A DNA stretch of 64,000 nucleotides from Crossaster papposus (taxonomy: Eukaryota > Echinodermata > Asteroidea > Velatida > Solasteridae), in contig JBAIAA010000809.1 of NCBI GenBank assembly GCA_037893245.1, positions 310,001-374,000 on the forward strand, in the 5' to 3' direction. The notes beneath the pieces were generated by a model, which did no database searches, was not told where the DNA came from, and saw only the letters and a program-made list of their open reading frames with translations. The position numbers and the translations under genes were made by a program. Below are positions 24,139 through 34,153 of this stretch, in pieces; position 1 is the stretch's first letter; every line of letters starts with the position of its first letter.

Positions 24139-24485
24139 TTAAAGGTACCGGTAGGATACACCATTGGTAATAGCTTGAATTATCATGAATGGGTAGATTT
24201 GGGGGGATGTATTTTATAATAAATATTGTTTATATATATATTGGCCTGTCCGAAGTTTTACAATCATGATAACACGAAAAACAGCGTTTGTTTTCAACCA
24301 GCGCCGAGCAGTTATTTTTTATAAAATTCTATTTTTCGGAATAATTACAGGATATCTAGCGCAATCATTTTGCTGGATGCTTAGAATCATTATTTACTTT
24401 CAATTTCAAATGAGTATAAGATATTTCTTAATAATTCGGTAGTAAATATTTTCGATATCTGCAAATGGTGTCTTCTACCTTCAAG
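24139..24485 (+). mobile_element. AGGTAGGATAC MITE, copy 2
   Basis: TTAAAGGTA(CCG)GTAGGATACACC at the left and GCAAATGGTGTCTTCTACCTTC at the right. The interior (GTCCGAAGTTTTACAATCATG, CAGGATATCTAGCGCAATC) matches the other copies. The right end is degraded. Confidence 0.75.
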
Positions 24486-24637
24486 TAGCACACAGAAGCA
24501 AAGTTGTTTTAATTAGTTTTGCCATTCTATCTCAATAGAAATTGGCTGTAGAAAATATACCGGGAGTTGACAATTAAACAAAACGAAGGTATTTTCTCGA
24601 GAAAATCCCCAGTATGGAAATTTTCAACCAGTCCTTG

Positions 24638-25035
24638 TTAAAGGGATTGTATACGTTTGGTAATTGGAACCCACTGTTGGTTTCAATCCCATATAGTTAT
24701 AGATAAATACCATTAAACTAACCTGTAAAAATTTCATTTCAAAAGGTGCTAGCGATTTTGAGATATTGCCGAAAATCTGGAGCAGTTATGTCTACGCAGG
24801 AAGAATAATCTGCATTGGAATACACACTGAGAAACGTCACTGAAGTAACACTTTTCAGATTCAATTTTTTTGGATGAAAAGTGATATATTTTTCCATAAC
24901 CGCAGTACTTCGAAGTGAAAAGTTTCTAAAAATGCATTATACATGTACTATCCAAAGCTGCTGTACTTCTTACCGAGTAAGTTTCTATTGCCATTAATTT
25001 TTGGAGTAATTACCAAACGTATACGATCCCTTTAA
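24638..25035. mobile_element. MITE with TTAAAGGGATTGTATACG ends
   Basis: TTAAAGGGATTGTATACGTTTGGTAATT is mirrored by AATTACCAAACGTATACGATCCCTTTAA, giving terminal repeats of about 28 bp that include TTAA. The overall layout is like the AGGTAGGATAC family but the sequence differs. No coding sequence. Confidence 0.8.
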
Positions 25036-26952
25036 ATTTCAAATCTTGAGACAAACTTTACAGAGGCTCACCTTTCCTCTTTTTAATTTTATATAGTATA
25101 CTATTTGTCAGAAGCTTTGTGTGTTTTTTTTTATTATTGGTTGAAGCAGATTTTGATTTTGATTATAGTTCAAAATGAACTGAACTGCCAAGTCACAATT
25201 TGAATTGCAATGACGTTATTGACAATCAGCATTCGTGGCGCGTTCTTATCTATACCTGTACGCTGCTGCATGTGTCTCACGTACTAAACTAACCAATAAT
25301 AGCGCCCACGTGTTCGTGTGCGTGACGTTTCAAGGCCTGCGCACACCATTCATGGATTACAAACCAACTACCGCTACTATACTAATGTACATTTTGTAAA
25401 TGCGTCTCTGAGACGCATCTTTGGAAATGACATTATTTTATTATTTTCTTCAAAATGACAGCCTTCCAGAAGTAATAATTCCACAAGGAGTTTAGAGTCA
25501 ATATCTTTACAGCAAGTAAACTGTTCAACAGTATTTTGGTTGGTTTACTTTATGGGCAGCTAGATCAAAAGTGTACTTCCGCTTAAATATTTCAATTGGT
25601 AATTATGCATTTTACGCTCTGTGTTTTACTGTGTGAGTAAATGTTTGTGCATAGTTTTTAAATAAATTAATATTTATTCATACTAACGCTTTTAGATGTT
25701 GATAAAAAATAAATAAATATTTGTGATAGAATAAAACAAAATGAATAGACGTCTTTGGCTACATGACAGAATTTCAATTTTCTTCAAAATTTAAACATGG
25801 ACATGGCATTTCATTTCTTATCACTTCATGGTCCTTTCAATAAAACAAATGCTGCATTTTTAAATATATATTTCAGCAAATGAATACTTAATTGGCGATA
25901 CACATTATTCCGACCACAAATTATTCATGTTATTTTCCAACCCCAATTTTAGCCAAGGCGTTAAGATTAAGTGGGTGCAATTCTGGCAAAACAGGTTTGA
26001 GGCTGGCGGTACACACTGGCCAACCGTTTACAACTGGACTAGTTATTTATTAATGACGAGAACGCGTTGAAGCCATTAGAGTGTGAATTCGATCTGCCCT
26101 CCCTAGGGAGGGGGGGGGGGGGGGCTGTCAGTCCCGATGGATGAGCAGAGAGCAGATAGCGACACAGACGTAGAGACATGGAGAGGTGATCTCTTGTGTC
26201 CAGGCTGATGTCAATCGGTTTTCGGCTTGGTTGCCATCCAGTTGCCTGGGACACCAGTCATGAATTATTCAACCCTCCAACCCTCCTGGGTCTGCCAGTA
26301 ATAATTCTAGTCAAGGCCTACTGCCCTTCACTTTCTTTACTTGTCTGTCTTGTCATACATGAAGTTCTCCATTTCTTCCCCCCCCCCCCCCCTCCATTTT
26401 CTAATTTTTGTTTACCTGTTACCTTTTATCCCAATTGTTTTTTTTACAATAGCCCTGTTTCCTTCATCTACACCCCCTCCCTTTTGTTTTGTTTTACTAT
26501 TTATTTGTTCCCCTTTTTTTATGTAGTTTCCTTTCATATATAATCCATAAACCTTTCTGCTATCTGCCCCTGTCATCTTACTTTTCCAAATTAGGGTTTA
26601 AATTTTGGTCTGTCTTTCTGCAAAAACCTTCCCGGTTCATTTCATTTTGCACTTCCACCCACCACTTGAAACCGTACAGCGCAAAGTTATCGGTGGCGAG
26701 CTGCGTGTCTGTAGGAAAAAGTGTTGTTCGGTCAAGCATAGTAGTCGTGAACAATAAGCATACACACTAAAACAATTCCCCCTATTCGTCACCTTCTCTC
26801 CACCACACATTTCGTGTGAAAAATGTACTGTGATTGGAAAGATCATTCTATATTAAAAAAACATTGTGGTTCACCAAACTTTTGCCTACCAGAAGACTCG
26901 TTATTCAAAGCTAAATCCCCATAAACTCCTGGGGCTGATTTCACCAATGCTA
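25036..26952. other. Spacer, no gene seen
   Basis: Contains runs of 15 G (26110-26124) and 15 C (26378-26392). GC-richer stretches at 25215-25350 (with CACGTG and TGACGT) and 26100-26280 have no recognisable coding sequence. The open frame at 26196-26543 is biased by the C run. Confidence 0.4.
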
Positions 26953-27295
26953 TTAAAGGTAGGATACACCATGGGTAATTGCTTGAATTTTGGGGGTTTT
27001 ATTTTATAGTAAATATCGTTTAACTGACCTGTCCGAAGTTTTACAATCCTGGATGCCGAGAAAAGCAAGAAAAAAACGATGTTCGTTTTCAACTGGCTAC
27101 GCGCAGTTATTCTTATGTTGTTTTTGTGTTTTTTTGCGATCGCCGCTGTCAATTTTTGGAACATGTACAGGATATCCTGCGCAATCATTCAGCTGGATGC
27201 CTAGAATCATTATTTACTTTAAGATAAGTAAGATACTTATTAATAATTCGGTAGTAAATATTTTCGATAACTTCAAATGGTTTATCCTACCTTTA
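26953..27295 (+). mobile_element. AGGTAGGATAC MITE, copy 3
   Basis: TTAAAGGTAGGATACACCATGGG to GGTTTATCCTACCTTTA. It appears to sit inside an older inverted-repeat sequence: GATTTCACCAAT occurs just left, and a GTAACTCATCCTAA / TTAGGATGAGTTAGT hairpin lies just right at 27314-27366. Confidence 0.75.
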
Positions 27296-28367
27296 CGATC
27301 AATGTTAGAAAGAGTAACTCATCCTAAACTTGCAATAGACCCAATGCCAGTTAGGATGAGTTAGTCTTCCTAAGATTGATCTTAGTTTTTGTGTGAAATT
27401 GGCCTAAGGTGAATAATGAAGTGTCCCACTGGTATTTGAGTATGAACGAAAAGCGCAGTGTGTAAAAGAGAATGTAAGTTGACCTTGAGAATGTACCAAA
27501 CTTTACGATCGCAACCAAACTTATGGGCACCTCGAATAAGAGCTTCAACTCATAAAGCGAGTAGTTCTCTTTAAATAATTTGTTTTGACATTGTTTTTTT
27601 TTACTGAAAGGTAGAAAAAACTTTTAGATGAATATAATTTTGTTAATTTTAATTTACAAAATGTAAACGATATATAGGGAAAAGGAAAACGAAAAAGTAT
27701 ATTTACGTCATACAAGTACGTACATCATTCTATTCTCTTGTTCACGCGCTAGTCTTTCTAAAACGTTTTAAATATGTACGTTCTTCGACGTTCGCACACG
27801 TCAACGGCAGAGCATGCAGTACAGTGATTTTGGGGGCAAGGCTTTCTCTTCCCGACAATCAGCCAATCACGTTGCAACCTGTACGCTCAGGTCAAACATA
27901 TTTTTTCTACTTTTCTTCAATAATTTAGAAAGCCATGCATGCATAATTTAAAAGTAATTAAACAAATTCATATTTATGGCCATTATATGGTTCAGATCTT
28001 CGTCAAAACAAAGTATTATAGAAACCAAAATCAACCACACATAAAAGTCCTATTTTTAGCAGGTGGCTCAGAGGCATGCCCGGAAGTTCAATCGTGACCT
28101 TTATGCGCGAGACTTGCACGGTCTATACCAGCAAAATTGTGTTTTGTACCATCCATGCACATACGGTTGCTAGGTGAACAGCACCCTACTACAACCGTGC
28201 CTGGAGCCCATTCTGACCACCCTATAAAATAAAGGCATTTTTCTCCTTTTTTCTTTATATATCTCATTCGATTTAAAAGCAGTAAACTGGAAGTAAGAAC
28301 TTCTACACAAGATCTGTGCCTCTGCCTCAAACCATTTGTCAATTTCCTTATCCCTCCAAGTCCAACC
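27296..28367. other. Spacer with a dispersed repeat, no gene seen
   Basis: The part at about 27660-27770 (TCATTCTATTCTCTTG then ACGCGCTAGTCTTTCT) is shared with 63510-63625. Nothing coding is supported. Confidence 0.45.
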
Positions 28368-28767
28368 CCTCCCTTGCACCCCTCACCCTCCCCAATGACG
28401 CCCCCACCCACACTACACCCCCCTACCCCTCCCCCCTCCCCACTACACCCCACCTCCCCTACCCCCCTCCCCCACCTCCTCTCCCCCACCTCCCCTCCCC
28501 CCTCCCCACCTACCCCCCCTCCCCACCCCACCCCCCCTCCCCACCACACCCCCCCTCCCCACCACACTCCCCCCTCCCCACCACACCCCCCCCTCCCCAC
28601 CACACCCCCTAACCCACCCCATCCCCTAACCCACCCCCTAACTCACCCCCCACCACACCCCCTAACCCACCCCCAACCACAACCCCCCTTATTGATGTGT
28701 CCCCCACCCTCATTGAAATGCCCCTCCCCTCCCACTCCTCTTCGCCCCATATATTCTCCCCTGCATC

Positions 28768-28802
<35 letters not shown>

Positions 28803-28830
28803 CAACCTCCCTCCCCCCCCCTCCAACCCT
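28368..28830. repeat. C-rich polypyrimidine tract with CCCTAACC motifs
   Basis: About 460 bp of mostly C with scattered A and T. It includes irregular CACACCCCC units, several CCCCTAACCCAC motifs (28600-28680) and a 31-C run (28770-28800). The motifs resemble degenerate telomere sequence (CCCTAA) but are not in register. Long frames on both strands here are Pro-rich or Gly-rich low-complexity artefacts. Confidence 0.85.
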
Positions 28831-29651
28831 GCATCGACCCCAATGCCTCCGTCTTTCTCTCATTCATCTATATTTTCTGATTGGTCTCATCCGAGCAGTC
28901 ATTTTTAGACTGCCAAGGCCGGGCCAAGCAAGGCCGAGTCTGGCCTAGCTGTCGTCATTATATCTCGCTCTTTTGCTCTGGGGTCTTTCACCTGCCTATA
29001 AATAGTTCCAAATTGCATCCTTAGTAGTGTCCATATTTCTGTATTTGCTCAGTTAATTTTAGACTCCTCTACCATTTTTTTTTCTCTGCTCCTATTAAGA
29101 GAACTGGATGTCAAATGACCTTCCTGACATCGATGATATAATTGGCTCAGAGGAATTTTTTTATTTAGAAATATTGTGGTATTTTCTTTTAATGTTGTAA
29201 TTCTTTCTTATTCATGCATCCATGACTTATGGATTTAGCAAAATTATATTCTGTGTTATATTCTGTGGATTGTACAGCAGATGTTTATGTGTGCAGTCCT
29301 TCTGATTTGAAAATTACAGGCGTTTGGAAAAATGGCACACCTCGATTTTTCTAGGCGAGTGATTCTGTGGTCCAAGCTGGGACTAAACAATAAGGCATTT
29401 TTTATTATTTATCTTGGTTTACAGTAAAGCCATTTTTGTTCTTCCGTATATTAGCTTAGATTACCTATTTTCCAATTTTTTTTAAATTAAAAAAAAGTAA
29501 AAAGAGACAGTTCATAAAACTGCTATAAAACTGCATGAACATGAACAAATTTGATTAGAGTTTTTGCGCATTTTTTCCCTATGGTCGATAATGCCTATGT
29601 AAAATTGATTGTGTTGAAATTGTGATGCTTTCTAGACTTCATGCTGATCTG
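28831..29651. other. AT-rich spacer, no gene seen
   Basis: No supported gene or structured repeat. Confidence 0.5.
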
Positions 29652-29787
29652 GGCTGTTTTCCAAACCCCTGGCTTCAACTTCGGCTTTGGCTTCATCTCC
29701 ATCTTCAACTTGGGCTTCGGCCCATTGCTATAAAACTGCATGAGTGAAGCCTCGGACAATGACGAAGCTGGGGTTTGGAAAACGGCC
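29652..29787. mobile_element. Hairpin MITE, CCGTTTTCCA family, copy 3
   Basis: GGCTGTTTTCCAAACCCCTG mirrored by AGCTGGGGTTTGGAAAACGGCC. The interior contains repeated CTTCGGCTT/CTTCAACTT steps. Confidence 0.7.
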
Positions 29788-29951
29788 CTTATGGGTTAAC
29801 ATTCTGTGTAAAACAGAGGGCGCCATATCAAATAAGTTGCAGGTTGGCCATTTAGAGGCAACAGAGGGTGCTATACATTATCTGTTAGCTCAATCAACTT
29901 CTGAGCTGTGTTGAGGCAGAGTGTTGCAGCAGTAAATAAATGTTTGCCATA

Positions 29952-30107
29952 TGTGACCCAGCACGAGTAAATGAGACACTTTGCCTTTGCGGCAAAAATA
30001 AAAATAGATTTCATCATTTAAAGCTTGTTTTAGCTTTAAATTATGAAATCAAAATCTCAAATTTTATTTTTGCCTCAAAGTGTCTCATTTACTCATGCTG
30101 GGTCACA
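29952..30107. mobile_element. Fold-back MITE TGTGACCCAGCACGAG, copy 2
   Basis: Same palindromic structure as 19636-19790, with TGTGACCCAGCACGAGTAAA mirrored by TTTACTCATGCTGGGTCACA, flanked by TA on both sides. Confidence 0.8.
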
Positions 30108-33100
30108 TATCATCAACTTGTAGCTTAATAGTTAATCATCTTTTATTTTCTATTCAATTTATCAGGGTTATCAATTTGGCAATAAATGGCCACCAAGAGA
30201 GAATTATCAATAGGGCTAGAAGTAGTCCTGAAGCCCATCGACATTTTTTTTAAAAATGCCTACGTACCTATGCTCTATTGTAAAATACAGCAGTTTTAGT
30301 GGGCCTGTTGTCTTCCTAGCAGTCCTGTGCATGGGTTTAGTTCCATCCTTTATTCTTTTACAAACTCCCAAGTTAAAGCTGTTATAAACAAAATTAGGGC
30401 ATGCTGATTCTGATTTGGCCTTGCGGAGGGGGGGGCCCAACAAAGTGCGCCACCAACATTGTAATGTATCTCATTCATTATTCCACGCTCATGAGCCACA
30501 CATCTCACACAGTAAATACGTATAGATCGCGCCCGCGAAGCGCACCATTGAAACACGTACAAATTTGCTCCGTGCTCGCTCCCCGAATTCAGTGATTTGT
30601 TTAACGTCCGCAAAGCCGGATACACATGCATGATCTACACGGAATTGTTTTGGGGTGATGTCATTTTCTGCCATTTTCGTTCGAAAACAACACGATAAAA
30701 CGCAAGGGGTTCACAGGCAGATTATTTTAAAAATTCAGTATATCACTGCTACATCCTTTTTTTAACGTATCCATGGAAAAAAATGAGTGGGTTCGAAGCA
30801 CGATTTTTCACAATTTATCAATTATTATTGCCCTTTTTAGGGGAGGTATTTGTTGACGTCGTTTGAGTATTTGTGCACAATCTCCACGCGCATCAACGGT
30901 ACGTCAACGCCTAATTTTTTCGACTGCTTTTTTCATTTTTTAATACAATTGTTGTCATTGGATAATAAAAATTAAGGTAAATAACAACCTTTTACAACTA
31001 CAAAAGACAAAATGTTAAGATTGGATGCCAAAAACTTTTTATTTTTCGTGTGAGAAAATTGTTCCCCCCTATTTTGAGAATGGACGGTACCACAGCATTT
31101 CGCAATCACAGCCTCGAAGGGCCCCCCCTCCGCCCCCCCCCCCCCCCCCCCCCCCCCCCCTGGCCTTGCGTAGGTAATTATGGGCCTATTTGCATTTTTG
31201 AATATATCTTTTTCCTCAACTATTACCAAAGTCGCACTTTCTTGTTAGTTCTTCTTTTTGATCTCTACCCTGGTCCCTCTCCTAATTTCTCTCTCCTCAT
31301 TTATTTTCATGTTATAAGTTGTGGAATAAATAGTTGCCTACTTTATACAATGTGACTCAAAAAGACAGTGACCGGGAGTATTTCTTTTTTCCTGTAAAAA
31401 CAACAATTAGATTTGATCCACCAGTAAGGTATGTGTTGATAGAGCACGTTCTTTAACAACATCTAAAAATATAACTATTAAAATTGGTCCATGCTATCAA
31501 GAGCTGTGCTTGTTTAACCAAAGGATTACTTTTCAATAGCTGTCCATGTAATGCTAAACAGACATAAGGGAAACATACAATCCTCAGCATTCTGATTTTA
31601 AAACCAGGCTTGGTTTATTCCCGATAAAAATAATATTAATAATATGACACTCAAATAATATTTCAGTCTACACTCAAACTTTTAGAATTGTTTGGAGTTC
31701 ATTGCACAGAGGATAAATAAAATGTCATTTAAAAGATAAGGCTACATGTACTTTATAGCCCGGCTATAACCTTAGAATAATTCTCTATTAATGTGTACAC
31801 CCAAAAGGGCTGGGCTGTACGTTTGTCTAGATCTCTTCCTTCTAACTGTAGTTAATTAAATGCACTGAATATGCTGTACATGACCAACAGAGGGCCTCCT
31901 CCACAATGACCATGCTCGCAAATGGAGCAGAATGAGATGCATCAGAATTTGTTTAATGGCGCCCTCTTATGAGATGCCACTCTGAAGAGTGACTGGCCAG
32001 ATTTTTAGTATGATTGCAGCAAACCCTCCATTTCAAATGTATAAAGTCCATTGATACAGTGCATAGACCTTACGGTGATATACACTGTATCAAAAAAGGT
32101 TCATTGTTTTATTATTATTTGTATTATTATTATTATTATTATCAGCTTTTCCACACTTTGCAGAAAAGCCTTTGTGGTTGTTCTGTTTTTCTTTTTTTCT
32201 TTTTTTCTTTTTTTCTTTTTTTCTTTCTTCTTCTCTTGAGTCTGTCCCAAATGCCATAGACTGTACACGTTTCATTTTCGGGGTCACCTTTGCTATTAGT
32301 CAAGCTTCGATCTTAATGCAATTTTGCAAAGGATGACACCACGTACTGAACTTGTGGAAAAGTTATGTCATGGATCATCCAGGATCTTCATTTTTTCTCA
32401 TGTGCATAAACACGTGACCCTTCCTTCCAGTCCGAACCGGAAGTGCCTTATAATTTGAAAGTTGAAAATGATGTGAACATATTTTCCATGATGTTAGTCT
32501 CTGGGTTGTAGTACTTTACAGAAAAATTACAAGCATCATCAAATTATGGAATTAAAAAATTAGTCTTACACATTATTTGCAGTATAGTAGGTTTCACATC
32601 TGTGATTGGGTGCACGGCAGCAAGTATGTTTCTCTAACCTAATCATTCTCCGACGTCTATATATTGCTATGTACATTTTGTCTGAACAAGAATAGCATTT
32701 TTCCCCTTTGGTTTTTCCAGCATATTCTGAACACAAATGTCAAAACAGTTTAGTGTGACAATATAAATCCATCCATATTTTTTTATTTACAGCAAAGGCA
32801 AAAGTTGTACACTACCTTGCAGTACTCCATAGTCCAGAATTTTAAATTGTCCCTCGGATAATTTCTAACACTTATGCATTTTGTTCTGACATTTTTTTTG
32901 AAGACCTCGTACAAGACGTGCAATTTGTTTCAAGCTGTGAAATACATTTCTAATTTCAATAACCTATACAAACACATTGGTAGCAATTTCTGCATCAAGG
33001 TTTTCAATTTGCTATGATACTCTCGGAGCCGAATCCAATTTCAAATCGTCCTTAATAATTTTCTTTAGTAGCATGATTGAAAATACACTGTTGCCACAAG

Positions 33101-33926
33101 TGAAAATAGAAATTGGTGAGGATGTTACGGTTGTCAGCGTTTCCCAAATGACGACATTGAGGAATAACCTGAGAATCCTAAGAGAACTTTTGGTGCATGA
33201 AACCATTGGATTCTGTCGGATGCCTATAACATGTCTTTAAGATGCACACCTTAGCCAGATCACCAGGGCTGTCTGTAACCAGAATCTATTTATTAGGCTC
33301 TTGCAGCTGACACCTGCACTAGTTTATGGCCTGCAAATTAAATGAGCACAGAACCTTGCAATTTTTCCCCTCTGCTTTTTTACTTCTTCTTGGTGAGTGC
33401 ATCAAGCTCTGGCTGAATTCTATCTGGTGGTTGTTGACAGGTTAGAAGCTGGAAAGCTAAAAAAACCAGAAAGTTTAAGGCTGGCCAGGGAGGATTTTTG
33501 TCAAAAATAGCTAATGGGATACAGGGGTTTAATTTCATGGAGATGCTCAGCACATACATGTACATAATAAAATTGCTTTGCACAAGAATGCTTCCTTGAC
33601 AAATAAAATAAAACATGCTCACAATTTTTTTTTTTAGGTGATGTGTATTGATTGTGATTGGTATTCAGCTGGTTTTTTTCTTAGCATAAATAAAACACAT
33701 GGGGTTTTGGCTGGTCACCTGTTTTTACTAAGCACAACTTTTTTGTGAGAAGAAATTTGTTGTGCTAATCATTTTTTTTGTACTGAGCATTTTTGTGTGA
33801 TAAGCATTTTTTGGTGGTTAGCAGTTCCATGAAATTGGCTTATCATGAAGGTGGCCGGAATTGGTAATTGTGATGATTTAAGTGATAGTCATAATTTGTT
33901 GTAGCAATGGTCGTGTGATTGAGGTG
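30108..33926. other. Spacer with microsatellites, no gene called
   Basis: Contains a 28-C run (31133-31160), an (ATT)n stretch (32110-32143) and a CTTTTTTT 8-bp array (about 32185-32231). A moderately GC-rich - strand frame at 30489-30674 starts in good context (GAAAATGGC) but has no recognised domain. Degenerate GCTTA/AGCAT repeats lie at 33720-33850. Confidence 0.4.
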
Positions 33927-33931
33927 ATAAT

Positions 33932-34117
33932 TGTAGTGTCTTGAGCAAAGACTAGTTTACAATGTACATGTACTATCATGACCCGGGAAAGGGTCATCAC
34001 GTGACCTGGGGGCTTGCGTGAAATGGAACCAAGGAATAAACAAGCATGACAACGGACTCGTAACAGTTGGCTTGTTAAAGTGTTTTATTGGAGTCATATC
34101 TTGAGGAGAACACTTCA
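33932..34117 (+). repeat. 5' LTR
   Basis: Begins TGTAGTGTCTTGAGC and ends GAGAACACTTCA. It contains TACATGTA, an E-box CACGTG within TCATCACGTGACC, and a poly(A) signal AATAAA at 34035-34040. No obvious TATA box. It would drive and end transcription of the element. Confidence 0.95.
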
Positions 34118-34119
34118 TC

Positions 34120-34133
34120 TGGCGACGAGGATG
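34120..34133 (+). other. Primer-binding site, tRNA-Ser type
   Basis: TGGCGACGAGGATG begins two bases after the LTR. It is the exact complement of the 3' end of animal tRNA-Ser(GCU), which ends CATCCTCGTCG plus CCA, as recalled from vertebrate tRNA. The match covers 14 bases. This is where minus-strand DNA synthesis would be primed. Confidence 0.8.
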
Positions 34134-34145
34134 TGTACTTTGTGA
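34131..34145 (+). promoter_or_regulatory. Tiny upstream ORF overlapping the primer-binding site
   Basis: An ATG inside the primer-binding site opens a 4-codon frame ending in TGA, nine bases short of the gag-pol start. It could reduce or modulate initiation at the main ATG. Function is inferred from position only. Confidence 0.35.
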
Positions 34146-34153
34146 CTTGAAGG

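Noticed and set aside
28600-28680. Interstitial telomere array
   Set aside because: CCCTAA occurs only irregularly within a C-rich block, without tandem register.
28088-28880. Long Pro-rich (+) and Gly-rich (-) frames, 168-171 codons
   Set aside because: Open only because the tract is nearly all C on one strand. The composition is not protein-like.
32977-33240. 87-codon frame, possible relic of a transposase
   Set aside because: Open on both strands but no motif could be matched. Not enough to support a call.
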